Part shown: piece after piece, positions 33,350-41,937 of the stretch
How positions within the stretch are numbered: the stretch's first letter is position 1
How the letters are laid out: the number at the start of each line of letters is the position of its first letter
Source: Nocardia sp. CY41
GTDB lineage: Bacteria; Actinomycetota; Actinomycetes; Mycobacteriales; Mycobacteriaceae
NCBI RefSeq assembly: GCF_009829325.1
Contig: NZ_VUOS01000026.1
Span: 91,185 to 155,184, forward strand
Length of the DNA: 64,000 nt
Reading direction: 5' to 3'
Notes under the pieces: generated by a model
Databases searched by the model: none
The model's input: only the letters and a program-made list of their open reading frames with translations
Told to the model about the DNA's origin: nothing
Translations under genes and position numbers: made by a program

Positions 33350-34519
33350 ATGCAAGCGCTCTGCTGGAACGGCGTCAACGATCTGGCCGTGGAGACCGTC
33401 CCCGACCCGGGGCTGGTCAATCCGCACGATGTCATCGTGCAGGTTCGTCTGACCACCACCTGCGGGTCCGACCTACATTTCATCGACGGATACCTGCCGG
33501 GAATGCGGGAAGGTGACGTCTTCGGACACGAATTCATGGGCGAAGTCGTCGAAATCGGCGCCGAAGTCACTTCGACAAAGGTGGGCGATCGCGTCGTCGT
33601 CCCGTCGTTCATCGGGTGCTCCTCGTGCTGGTATTGCGACCACGAACTGTATTCGCTCTGCGACACGACCAATCCCAACAGCGCCCTGCAACAACCGCTA
33701 TTCGGTTATCCCACCGGCGGCATCTACGGCTACACCCACCCCTTCGGCGGCTATCAGGGGTCCCACGCGCAATATGTCCGCGTCCCGTTCGGCGACGTCA
33801 ACTGTTTCCGGATTCCGGAAGGCGTTACCGACGAACAGGCATTGTTCTTGTCCGATGCGGTGCCGACGGGCTTGATGGGCGCCGAATTCTGTGACATCCA
33901 CCCGGGTGACACCGTCGCGGTCTGGGGCAGCGGTGGCGTCGGCTTGATGGCCGGGCACACCGCCCGCTTGCTCGGCGCCGACCGCGTTTTCGTCATCGAC
34001 CGTTTTCCCGAGCGGTTGAGCGTGGCGAGTGAGCAGTTCGGTGCGGAAACGATCAACTACACCGCGGTCGACAGCGTCCAGGAGACCCTGCGCGAGAGCA
34101 CCGGTGGCCGGGGCCCTGACGCCTGCATCGAAGCCGTCGGAATGGAAGGACACGGCACCGGACTCCAGCAGTTCTACGATCGAGCCAAACAGCTGCTCCG
34201 GCTCGAATCCGATCGTGCGACGCCACTGCGCGAAGCGATTCTCGCGTGCCGGAAGGGTGGCGTCGTCTCGGTGCTCGGCATCTACGGTCTGACCGACAAA
34301 TTCCCCATGGGCGTGGTGACCAACAAAGGCCTCACCATTCGCACCGCACAACAATACGGCCAGCGGTTCGTGCCCCGGATGTTCGATTACATTCAGCAGG
34401 GCGACCTCGACCCGTCCTATCTGATCACCCACGACATGCCGCTCACCGATGCGGTGTATGGCTACGACATCTTCAAGCACAAGAAGGAAGGGTGCATCCG
34501 TTCGGTGTTCCGGCCTTGA
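33350..34519 (+). CDS. Zinc-dependent alcohol dehydrogenase (formaldehyde-dehydrogenase-like)
   Basis: A 389-aa medium-chain dehydrogenase. The catalytic zinc ligands are Cys38 (TTCGSDLH) and His60-Glu61 (FGHEFMGEVVEIG). The structural zinc is in GCSSCWYCDHELYSLCD, and the NAD Rossmann motif is VWGSGGVGLMAG. Its size and the insert after the structural zinc resemble the glutathione-independent formaldehyde dehydrogenase branch; mycothiol dependence cannot be excluded. ATG 33350 follows CAGGAGG. It forms a two-gene operon with the SRPBCC gene. Confidence 0.87.
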   Translation: MQALCWNGVNDLAVETVPDPGLVNPHDVIVQVRLTTTCGSDLHFIDGYLPGMREGDVFGHEFMGEVVEIGAEVTSTKVGDRVVVPSFIGCSSCWYCDHELYSLCDTTNPNSALQQPLFGYPTGGIYGYTHPFGGYQGSHAQYVRVPFGDVNCFRIPEGVTDEQALFLSDAVPTGLMGAEFCDIHPGDTVAVWGSGGVGLMAGHTARLLGADRVFVIDRFPERLSVASEQFGAETINYTAVDSVQETLRESTGGRGPDACIEAVGMEGHGTGLQQFYDRAKQLLRLESDRATPLREAILACRKGGVVSVLGIYGLTDKFPMGVVTNKGLTIRTAQQYGQRFVPRMFDYIQQGDLDPSYLITHDMPLTDAVYGYDIFKHKKEGCIRSVFRP

Positions 34520-34900
34520 TGCCGAGTTCCGGACGGCAGGAACAGGGCACCCGCCGGGCTCGGCTGGCACGGTTTCCGCATGTTCCGTGGAGCGAGCGAG
34601 GCGCTGTGGCCGGCCGATGCGTCCGGCACGTGATCGCCACTTGTCGCCGCTGTGCCGCGGTCATGGGCCGGGAAAGCCCGCGGTGGACCGCGCACCGATC
34701 CCCGCCCATGACCGGCATCGCACCCTACCCGGGAGCGGTTTCAGCGGCCGCTGGACCGCTCGTGCGGTCCGGCAACTCGATCCGCCGTGCGGCACCCTGG
34801 AGATCGAATCCGCGCAAACGCTCTCGGGCCTGACGTGTCGCTGGGTACGCTGCGCACGCAGTCGGCCCGGCGCCGCGCAACGGGTGTTGCGACTTCGAAA

Positions 34901-34930
34901 CAAACTCTTGACTCGTTCCAGAAAACGGAC
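34901..34930 (+). promoter_or_regulatory. furA promoter/operator
   Basis: A -35 box TTGACT (34908-34913) lies in an AT-richer stretch, CAAACTCTTGACT then TTCCAGAAAACGGA, just before furA. From memory this closely resembles the FurA-binding site upstream of mycobacterial furA-katG, so oxidative-stress-responsive autoregulation is inferred. The rest of the 34520-34943 gap holds nothing I recognise. Confidence 0.6.
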
Positions 34931-34943
34931 AAGACTTCCGTGC

Positions 34944-35387
34944 ATGCCAACGGCCTCGGACTTCCAGCAGATGCTGCGAGGAGTTTCGCTGCGGGTGACC
35001 CGTCCCCGGGTCGCGGTGCTGAGCGCGGTGCACGACCATCCGCACGCCGACACGGAGTCGATCATCCGCGCCGTGCGTTCCGCGCTGCCCGAGGTGTCCC
35101 ATCAAACGGTGTACGACTCGTTGAACGCGCTCACCGCCACCGGCCTCGTCCGGCGTATCCAGCCGTCCGGATCGGTCGCCCGCTACGAATCGCGGGTCGG
35201 CGACAATCACCACCACGTCGTATGCCGGGCGTGCGGGGTGATCGCCGATGTCGACTGCGCCATCGGCGACGCCCCCTGCTTGACCGCGTCCGACGACAGC
35301 GGGTTCTCGATCGATGAGGCCGAGGTCATCTATTGGGGTCTGTGCCCCGACTGTGTGGCAAGACAAGCTTCCCGATCACATCCGTGA
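34944..35387 (+). CDS. furA: FUR-family peroxide-responsive regulator
   Basis: A 147-aa Fur-family repressor. The winged helix (residues ~10-80) has LRVTRPRVAVLSAVHDHPHADTESI and VSHQTVYDSLNALTATGLVRRI. The metal sites include the histidine cluster DNHHHVVC and the zinc cysteines CRAC and CPDC. Its position directly before katG is diagnostic of FurA, which represses katG until oxidised. ATG 34944 has no clear ribosome site, consistent with leaderless translation known for mycobacterial furA. It is 36 bases from katG. Confidence 0.92.
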   Translation: MPTASDFQQMLRGVSLRVTRPRVAVLSAVHDHPHADTESIIRAVRSALPEVSHQTVYDSLNALTATGLVRRIQPSGSVARYESRVGDNHHHVVCRACGVIADVDCAIGDAPCLTASDDSGFSIDEAEVIYWGLCPDCVARQASRSHP

Positions 35388-35423
35388 TCGCAGCCCACAT
35401 CACTCATTTCAGGAAGGAATGCT

Positions 35424-37655
35424 GTGTCATCCGATAGCCGCCCACCCAATCCTGACACCCAGACGCACAGCGCGAGCGAGAGCGAGAACCCGGCGATCCC
35501 GTCCCCCACCGCGAAGACGGACCATCGCCCCCGCAGCAACAAGGACTGGTGGCCGGAGCAGATCGATGTCTCGGTGCTGCACGCCCATTCATCCAAGTCC
35601 AACCCGCTGGGCGAGGATTTCGACTACCCGGAAGAGTTCAAGAAGCTCGATGTCGATGCCCTCAAGGCCGACGTCGCGGCAATCATGACCAATTCGCAGG
35701 ACTGGTGGCCCGCCGACTACGGCCACTACGGCGGCCTGTTCATCCGGATGAGCTGGCACGCCGCGGGCACCTACCGCATCGCCGACGGCCGCGGCGGCGG
35801 CGGTCAGGGCGCGCAACGCTTCGCGCCCCTGAACAGCTGGCCGGACAACGCCAACCTGGACAAGGCGCGCCGCCTGCTGTGGCCGGTCAAGCAGAAGTAC
35901 GGCAACAAGATCTCGTGGGCCGACCTGCTGGTGTTCGCCGGCAACGTGGCCCTGGAGTCGATGGGCTTCAAAACCTTCGGCTTCGGCTTCGGCCGCCCCG
36001 ACATCTGGGAGCCGGAAGAGGTCTTCTGGGGTCCGGAGGACACCTGGCTCGGCGACGAGCGCTACAGCGGTGACCGCGAACTGGCGGGCCCCCTCGGCGC
36101 CGTCCAGATGGGCCTGATCTATGTGAACCCGGAAGGGCCCAACGGCCGCCCGGATCCGGTGGCCGCGGCGCGCGACATCCGCGAGACGTTCGGCCGCATG
36201 GCGATGAACGACGAAGAGACCGCCGCGCTGATCGTCGGCGGCCACAGCTTCGGCAAGACCCATGGTGCGGGCGATGCCGGACTGGTCGGCGCCGAGCCCG
36301 AAGGCGCACCCATCGAGCAGCAGGGCCTCGGCTGGAAGAGCGCCTACGGCTCCGGCAAGGGGAAGGACGCCATCACCAGCGGCCTCGAGGTCGTCTGGAC
36401 GTCGACGCCGACCAAGTGGGGCAACGGCTTCCTGCAGAACCTGTACGGCTACGAGTGGGAACTGACCAAGAGCCCCGCCGGGGCATGGCAGTGGAAGCCG
36501 AAGGACGGCGCGGGAGAGGGCACCATCCCCGACCCGTTCGATGGGCCCGCACGGACCCCGACGATGCTGACCACCGACTTGGCGCTGCGCGAGGACCCGA
36601 TCTACGGCGAGATCACCCGTCGCTGGCTGGAGCACCCCGAGGAACTGGCCGAGGCGTTCGCCAAGGCGTGGTACAAGCTGCTGCACCGCGACATGGGTCC
36701 GATCACCCGCTACCTGGGCCCGTGGGTCCCCGAGCCGCAGCTGTGGCAGGATCCCGTCCCCGAGGTCGACCACGAGCTGATCGACGAGTCCGACATCGCG
36801 GCGCTCAAGAGCAGGGTGCTGGAGTCCGGTCTGTCGGTGGCACAGTTGGTCAAGACCGCGTGGGCCTCGGCGGCCAGCTACCGCAGCACCGACAAGCGCG
36901 GCGGCGCCAACGGCGCTCGGATCCGCCTCGAGCCGCAGAAGAACTGGGAGGTCAACGAGCCGGACGAGCTGGCGAAGGTGCTGCCGGTGCTCGAGCAGAT
37001 CCAGCAGGACTTCAACGGTTCGGCCTCCGGCGGCAAGAAGGTCTCGCTGGCCGACCTGATCATCCTGGCCGGTTCCGCGGCAGTCGAGAAGGCCGCCAAG
37101 GACGCCGGTCATCAGATCACCGTGCCGTTCTCTCCGGGGCGGACGGACGCGACGCAGGAGAACACCGACGTCGACTCCTTCGCGGTTCTGGAACCGCGGG
37201 CCGACGGCTTCCGCAACTACGCGCGGACCGGCGAGAAAGCCCCGCTCGAGCGCCTGCTGCTCGACCGGGCGTACATGCTGGACGTAACCGCTCCGGAGTT
37301 GACGGTGCTCATCGGCGGCCTGCGCGCCTTGGGCGCCAACTACGGCGGCACCGGGCACGGCGTGTTCACCGACCGGCCGGGCGTGCTGACGAACGACTTC
37401 TTCGTCAACCTGCTCGACCAGAACACCGAGTGGAAGGCGTCGGAGTCCGCGGAGAACGTCTACGAAGGTTTCGACCGGGTCTCCGGCGCCGCCAAGTGGA
37501 CCGCCACCGCCAACGACCTCATCTTCGGGTCGCACTCGGTGCTGCGCGCGGTAGCCGAGGTCTACGCCCAGGACGACGCCGAGGCGAAGTTCGTGAACGA
37601 CTTCGTCGCCGCGTGGGTCAAGGTGGTCGAGAACGATCGGTTCGACCTCGCCTGA
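35424..37655 (+). CDS. katG: Catalase-peroxidase
   Basis: A 743-aa bifunctional heme catalase-peroxidase, full length for the family (~740). Distal heme residues are in IRMSWHAAGTYR (Arg, Trp, His). The proximal His is in IVGGHSFGKTHGAG. The Trp-Tyr-Met adduct residues are the Trp of MSWHA, the Tyr of GLIYVNPEGPNG and the Met of MAMNDEETA. It destroys hydrogen peroxide. In pathogenic relatives it also activates isoniazid. GTG 35424 follows AGGAAGG at 35411-35417. It is transcribed with furA and ends at a strong terminator. Confidence 0.95.
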   Translation: MSSDSRPPNPDTQTHSASESENPAIPSPTAKTDHRPRSNKDWWPEQIDVSVLHAHSSKSNPLGEDFDYPEEFKKLDVDALKADVAAIMTNSQDWWPADYGHYGGLFIRMSWHAAGTYRIADGRGGGGQGAQRFAPLNSWPDNANLDKARRLLWPVKQKYGNKISWADLLVFAGNVALESMGFKTFGFGFGRPDIWEPEEVFWGPEDTWLGDERYSGDRELAGPLGAVQMGLIYVNPEGPNGRPDPVAAARDIRETFGRMAMNDEETAALIVGGHSFGKTHGAGDAGLVGAEPEGAPIEQQGLGWKSAYGSGKGKDAITSGLEVVWTSTPTKWGNGFLQNLYGYEWELTKSPAGAWQWKPKDGAGEGTIPDPFDGPARTPTMLTTDLALREDPIYGEITRRWLEHPEELAEAFAKAWYKLLHRDMGPITRYLGPWVPEPQLWQDPVPEVDHELIDESDIAALKSRVLESGLSVAQLVKTAWASAASYRSTDKRGGANGARIRLEPQKNWEVNEPDELAKVLPVLEQIQQDFNGSASGGKKVSLADLIILAGSAAVEKAAKDAGHQITVPFSPGRTDATQENTDVDSFAVLEPRADGFRNYARTGEKAPLERLLLDRAYMLDVTAPELTVLIGGLRALGANYGGTGHGVFTDRPGVLTNDFFVNLLDQNTEWKASESAENVYEGFDRVSGAAKWTATANDLIFGSHSVLRAVAEVYAQDDAEAKFVNDFVAAWVKVVENDRFDLA

Positions 37656-37668
37656 TCGGCGTCGACGG

Positions 37669-37706
37669 AATCCAGGCCGGCCCTTCGGGACCGGCCTGGA
37701 TTTTTT
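37669..37706 (+). terminator. Rho-independent terminator after katG
   Basis: A 12-bp perfect stem, AATCCAGGCCGG (37669-37680) and CCGGCCTGGATT (37691-37702), encloses a 10-base loop containing TTCG. It continues directly into a run of T (37701-37706). It lies 13 bases past the katG stop. Confidence 0.93.
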
Positions 37707-37784
37707 GTGCTGTGTGGCTGGTTTCAGCCGGCGTCTGCGGGCAGGCCGCAATCGTCGCCGGTGTTCGCTGCGCCTGGCCTCGAT

Positions 37785-38936
37785 CTAGCCGGAGTGCGCG
37801 GGTGTGTCGTCGGGGCGGTGACCGGTGGTCATATAGAGAGTGCGGCGGCCGACCTCTACGGCATGGTCGGCGAAACGTTCGTAGTAGCGGCCCAGCAGGG
37901 TGACGTCCACGGCCGCGGCGGTGCCGTTGTCCCATTCGTCGGCGAGGATCGCCGCGAGCAGGTCGCGGTGCAGGTCGTCCATCGTGTCGTCGCGGGCGTC
38001 GAGGTCCGCCGCGTCGCCGGGGTCGGCGGTGGTCAGTACGCCGACCGCGGCATCCGCCAAGTCGACCGCGGTCTCCCCCATGTGGGTCACCAGAGTTCGC
38101 ACCGGTTCGGGGACCGCGTCTGCGGGATGCCTGCGCCGCGCGGCGCGGGCGATGTGCTCGGTCAGCGCGCTCATCCGGGTGAGGTCGTCGACCAATTGCA
38201 GCGCGGTCACCACCCGCCGGAGTTCTCCCGCGACAGGGGCTTCGAGCGCCAGGAGTGTCATCGCGGCATGCTCGGTGTCCTCGCGCATAGCGACGGTTTC
38301 GGCGCAGTAGTCGATGGTGCGCTCGGCCAGTTCCAGGTCCGCGCCGAGAAGGGCCTCGGTGGCCATCGCGATGGCTTCGCGGTTGCGTGCGCACATCACC
38401 CGCAGTTGATCGGCCAACTGCTCGAGGTGATCGTGATAGCGGGTGCGCACCCTTCCATCATCGCGCGTATCGGGGCAGCGCGCTGCAGGCTCGCGGGGCT
38501 CGACCGGCGGCCTCGCCCAGTGTCGACCGTTGCCGGCTCTGTGCACCTTGCGTGCGGCGAGGACCAGCGGGATCTGGAGGGGAAGCCGGGCCAGGGCCAC
38601 TGCCTTCAACGACGCCGGAATACGGTCGTTGCGCAGCCAGTCGACCGCCATCTGAACGTTGGCCGGGAATATCGCCAGGAACAACCAAGCCGCCCACCGC
38701 CCGGCTCGACGCCGGGTCCGCGGCGTCACGAGTGCGGTCGCCACGACGAGTTCGGCGACGCCGGACCCGTGGGTGTACAGGCGGGGCCGGCCGGGCAGCC
38801 GCGCGGGAATCACCGAATCGAACGGTCGGGGCGTGCGGAAGTGCAGTATTCCCACGCCGAACAGGAGCACGGCCAGCCGCCGCGCCGTCGGTGCCGCACT
38901 GCTTTCGCCGGCACCGGCACGTATTGATTCTGCCAT
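37785..38936 (-). CDS. DoxX-like membrane domain fused in frame to PhoU
   Basis: One open frame of 383 aa. Residues ~20-135 are a DoxX/DUF-type membrane region with about four helices (LAVLLFGVGILHF, GVAELVVATALVT, RWAAWLFLAIFPAN). Residues ~163-375 are a complete PhoU: VRTRYHDHLEQLADQLRVMC, two helical repeats, and YYERFADHAVEVGRRTLY. PhoU damps phosphate-uptake signalling. A separate PhoU could begin at GTG 38450, but GGAAGG directly abuts that codon with no spacing. ATG 38936 for the whole frame has GGGGAGG upstream. No phosphate transporter genes are adjacent. Confidence 0.7.
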   Translation of the reverse strand: MAESIRAGAGESSAAPTARRLAVLLFGVGILHFRTPRPFDSVIPARLPGRPRLYTHGSGVAELVVATALVTPRTRRRAGRWAAWLFLAIFPANVQMAVDWLRNDRIPASLKAVALARLPLQIPLVLAARKVHRAGNGRHWARPPVEPREPAARCPDTRDDGRVRTRYHDHLEQLADQLRVMCARNREAIAMATEALLGADLELAERTIDYCAETVAMREDTEHAAMTLLALEAPVAGELRRVVTALQLVDDLTRMSALTEHIARAARRRHPADAVPEPVRTLVTHMGETAVDLADAAVGVLTTADPGDAADLDARDDTMDDLHRDLLAAILADEWDNGTAAAVDVTLLGRYYERFADHAVEVGRRTLYMTTGHRPDDTPAHSG

Positions 38937-39045
38937 CGCCTCTCGCCTCCCCAGGTCCACGGCAAGCCGTATCCGGAATATGAATTGCGATTAACTTATT
39001 CGCACAACTTGCGGTTTGCCAGCAGCAGTAGGCGACTTAATAGAC

Positions 39046-39059
39046 TGAATATTTATTCA
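39046..39059. promoter_or_regulatory. AT-rich palindrome in divergent promoter region
   Basis: TGAATA-TT-TATTCA is a perfect 6-bp inverted repeat with a 2-base centre. It sits in a short AT-rich island (about 38980-39065) in otherwise very GC-rich DNA, between the DoxX-PhoU gene and the metallo-beta-lactamase-fold gene. Likely an operator; the binding protein is not identified. Confidence 0.5.
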
Positions 39060-39128
39060 CATAGTACGTGGCCTTTGTAAGCTGTTCCTCGACCGTGTCG
39101 CTGTCGGGTCGGGTCGGAAGGGGCGAAT

Positions 39129-40091
39129 GTGCGAGTGCCATCAGCCGGACCATTGACGGCGCGGACCGGCGCCGCCGAGACATGGTGGTCGTGTTGCGCG
39201 GCCGGGATGTCGATGCCGTGGCGTACGTTGCGCCCACGCCGCCGCGACCCACAGCTGCTCGATTCGATCGCCGACGCGGACCTGCCCCCGGCGCGTGCCC
39301 GGGTCCGGTTGACCGCGCTGGTCCACGGCGTGCGCCCGGTCCCGGCCTACGGAGTGATCGAAGGAGCGCTGCCACCGTCCACCGTGGCGATCGCGATGAC
39401 AAGCTTCCTGGTCGAACACCCACGGGCCCGTTTCATAGTCGATCCAGCGATGTGCACCGACGTGCACGCGCGGATTCTGCCGCAGCTGCGCCGCCCGTAT
39501 CGCGGGCTTGTCGCTCCCCCGGAAGCGCTTGTCGGCCTGGCGGATTCGCTGGCACTGTCGGCCGTCGCCCCCGAGGGCATCGACTTCGCGATCGCGACGC
39601 ACATCCACTGGGACCACGTGGCCGGACTGCTCGATCTCCCGGAAGCACTCGCGCTGCGGGTCGCCACGGCCGAATTGGAATGGGCGACGAACCCCGCGAC
39701 GGCCCCCATGGGAGTCGCCGAGTCGCTCGGCGCGCGGCCCACGCCCTGCTTCGACCTCGACGGTCCTCCCGTACTGAGTTTCTCCCGAAGCCACGACCTG
39801 TTCGGTGACGGCTCGGTCCTGGCGGTGGACCTCGCCGGACACACGCCGGGCAGCATCGGGTTCGTGCTCGCCGTGCAAGACGGCGGCTACGTGCTGCTGG
39901 CCGGCGACGCGGTCTGGCGCCGTGAGCAGATCGCGCTGCTCCGCCAGAAGCCGCCGCTGCCGGGGCTGCTGGTCGATCACGATCGATCCGCCGCCTTCGC
40001 TGCCATCCACCGCCTGCATCGTCTCCCCCCAGGGATCGAGGTCATTCCCGCCCACGACCACGCTGCGGCGAAAAGATGGGCGCCACGCTGA
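39129..40091 (+). CDS. Metallo-beta-lactamase-fold hydrolase
   Basis: A 320-aa protein. The zinc-binding motif THIHWDHVAGL (H-x-H-x-D-H) lies mid-protein, with the later ligands GHTPGS (His), LLAGDAVW (Asp) and PAHDH (His). It is of the lactonase-like type, and substrate is unknown. Conserved sequence begins near residue 45 (LLDSIADADLPPARARVRL), so the start is uncertain. GTG 39129 is chosen for its GGAAGGGG at 5 bases; ATG 39207 is an alternative. It is monocistronic with an AT-rich promoter region upstream. Confidence 0.78.
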   Translation: MRVPSAGPLTARTGAAETWWSCCAAGMSMPWRTLRPRRRDPQLLDSIADADLPPARARVRLTALVHGVRPVPAYGVIEGALPPSTVAIAMTSFLVEHPRARFIVDPAMCTDVHARILPQLRRPYRGLVAPPEALVGLADSLALSAVAPEGIDFAIATHIHWDHVAGLLDLPEALALRVATAELEWATNPATAPMGVAESLGARPTPCFDLDGPPVLSFSRSHDLFGDGSVLAVDLAGHTPGSIGFVLAVQDGGYVLLAGDAVWRREQIALLRQKPPLPGLLVDHDRSAAFAAIHRLHRLPPGIEVIPAHDHAAAKRWAPR

Positions 40092-40134
40092 AATGCGGAG
40101 TGGCCCGGTGATTTCCGCGCCGATCGAGGAGGTT

Positions 40135-41310
40135 TCACAGGTGGCGACGGAGCCCGTGGCCGACGACGGTGGCCGCCGCGACGAGGACCGGGATCAGCAA
40201 CAGCGCTCGCGGCAAGTCCGCCGCCTCGGCGGCGAAGCCGATCGCAGGCGGCGCGAGGAGGATGCCGCCGTAACCCAGGGTGCTCGCCACTGCTACCCCT
40301 CTCGCGCCGCCGCGGGCGCCCGCGGCTGCGATCGCGACCGGAAACAGGTTGGCCAGCCCCAGCCCGGCGATGCCGAGTCCCGCCAATGCCGGCCACGGCG
40401 AGGTGGCGAGCGCGGCGAGGGTTGTTCCCGCACATGCTGTTGCGCCGCCGATGAGCAGGACTGCCGCCGGACCGGCGGCGGCGACGAGAGCGCTCCCGGC
40501 CAACCGGCCCACCGTCATCGCAGCCTGCACCGTCACGTACCCGGCCGCCGCGAGCCCTTCGCTCGCCCCTAGGTCCGTGCGCAGATGCAGCGGCCCCCAA
40601 TTGTCCAAGCCGCCCTGAGCGAAAGCTGCGCAGAGCCCGACCACCCCGAACATCGCGACCACCCAAGTGGAGTGGTCCGCCGTTGCCGCCCCGGCAGACG
40701 GCGAGGTGCGCGGAACGCGGTCGGCGCTCAGCATCCACCCCGCCAGCACGGCTACTGTCACCCCCAGCGGAGCCACCGCGAGCAGGTGCCAGGCAGGCGT
40801 GAGGTGGGTGGCGAGTACTCCGCCGAGCCCGGCTCCGGCCAGACTGCCCAGGCTGTTGGCCGCGTGCAGAGTGGGCATCAGGGGCCGGTCCAGCGCGGCC
40901 ACCAGATCGACCGCCACCGTGTTGACGGCCACGTCGAGCGCTCCGAAGGCCACGCCGAAAACGCTCAGCGCGACCGCGAGTTGCGGCACAGACGTCGCCA
41001 GTGGCGGTAGCGCGACCGTCGCCGAGAGCATCCCCGCGGCCACGGCCGCCACTCGCGTCGGGTCGCGGCGGCGGCAGATCTCGCCTCCGGCCGACATCGT
41101 CGCCACCGCCGCGACCGACATGGCAAGCAGGGCCACGCCGAGTTCACCGGGTGCGGCGTGCATGCGGTGCGCCACCGCGGGAATCCGCACCGCCCATCCC
41201 GCGAAGACGAAGCCGCCGAGCGCGAAGAGCATGGTCACCGCGGTCCTCGCAGATCGCAGGGGCGCAGAGTTTGCCTCCCGCGTGTGCACGGTCAATCTGT
41301 TACCAGTCAT
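40135..41310 (-). CDS. MFS transporter (YbjJ-like)
   Basis: A 391-aa membrane transporter with 12 predicted helices. It has a cytoplasmic loop typical of the family, GGEICRRRDPTRVAAVAAGML, and duplicate halves with the second starting near VVAMFGVVGLCAAFAQGGLDNWGPL. The FGALDVAVNTVAVDL and LHAANSLGSLAGAGLGG motifs match the YbjJ-type subfamily. It probably exports a small molecule. It is divergent from a CGNR-type gene, and the start codon lies within a region of repeated TTACC half-sites. Confidence 0.82.
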   Translation of the reverse strand: MTGNRLTVHTREANSAPLRSARTAVTMLFALGGFVFAGWAVRIPAVAHRMHAAPGELGVALLAMSVAAVATMSAGGEICRRRDPTRVAAVAAGMLSATVALPPLATSVPQLAVALSVFGVAFGALDVAVNTVAVDLVAALDRPLMPTLHAANSLGSLAGAGLGGVLATHLTPAWHLLAVAPLGVTVAVLAGWMLSADRVPRTSPSAGAATADHSTWVVAMFGVVGLCAAFAQGGLDNWGPLHLRTDLGASEGLAAAGYVTVQAAMTVGRLAGSALVAAAGPAAVLLIGGATACAGTTLAALATSPWPALAGLGIAGLGLANLFPVAIAAAGARGGARGVAVASTLGYGGILLAPPAIGFAAEAADLPRALLLIPVLVAAATVVGHGLRRHL

Positions 41311-41364
41311 ACCTTTAGACGGTAAGCAGAATCGGATTTACCGGTCAACGGTTACACTGGTAAA
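41299..41364. promoter_or_regulatory. TTACC half-site array between MFS and CGNR genes
   Basis: The short divergent gap contains GTTACCAG (41299-41306), GGTAAG (41321-41326), TTTACCGG (41337-41344) and CTGGTAAA (41357-41364). The last two form an inverted pair flanking the likely promoter of the CGNR gene. This suggests one regulator, possibly the CGNR protein, controlling both directions. Confidence 0.55.
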
Positions 41365-41365
41365 C

Positions 41366-41908
41366 ATGGCGGGCACGAGCAGCGCTCCCGGCGACCTGGA
41401 GCAGATCCGGACGTTCCTGAACACCTGGCGACTGCCGCACGAGACCCGCAGTCCAGCAGACGATCTCCCCGTGCTGATGACACGGTCCGCGGACTGGCGG
41501 GCCGCCATGCCCGATATTCCGCGGCCCCGCCCACAGGAGCTGGACGAGTTGCTGGCATTGCGCACCGACCTTCGCACCACGCTCGGTCGATCCGCCCCGA
41601 CGGGGTTGCGGGAGTGGTTCCAGCGGCATCCGGTGCATGTGACCGTCGGCGACGAGACGCGGACGCTGCAGTACCGACCGGACACGCACAACGCGGCCGC
41701 GACCATCATGGCGATGGTCGCCGCCGCACTCGCCGGGCAGCAGTGGGCCCGGTTGAAGTCCTGCCCGGACTGCCGCAACGTCTTCTACGACCACAGTCGC
41801 AACCGCAGCCGCACCTGGTGCTCGATGTATGCCGAGACGTCCGACGGCCGGGCCTGCGGCAGCATTGCGAAGGTCCGCGCGTACCGGAAGCGCCGACGCG
41901 GCGACTGA
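41366..41908 (+). CDS. CGNR-type zinc-finger regulator
   Basis: A 180-aa protein with the ABATE N-terminal domain (residues ~8-125: FLNTWRLP, LDELLALRTDLRTTLG). The C-terminal zinc-binding segment is CPDCRNVFYDHSRNRSRTWCSMY then ACGSIAKVRAYRKRRR, in which the usual CGNR motif is replaced by a longer CSMYAETSDGRACG insert. These proteins are putative stress or drug-responsive transcription factors. It is divergent from an MFS transporter and probably regulates it. ATG 41366; ribosome site weak. Confidence 0.78.
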   Translation: MAGTSSAPGDLEQIRTFLNTWRLPHETRSPADDLPVLMTRSADWRAAMPDIPRPRPQELDELLALRTDLRTTLGRSAPTGLREWFQRHPVHVTVGDETRTLQYRPDTHNAAATIMAMVAAALAGQQWARLKSCPDCRNVFYDHSRNRSRTWCSMYAETSDGRACGSIAKVRAYRKRRRGD

Positions 41909-41937
41909 TCCGAGCTGGACGAGCTTCCCGCAGTAGG

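Noticed and set aside
35589..37751. 720-codon minus-strand frame opposite katG
   Set aside because: It is a GC-bias shadow of a fully conserved katG and has no recognisable domain.
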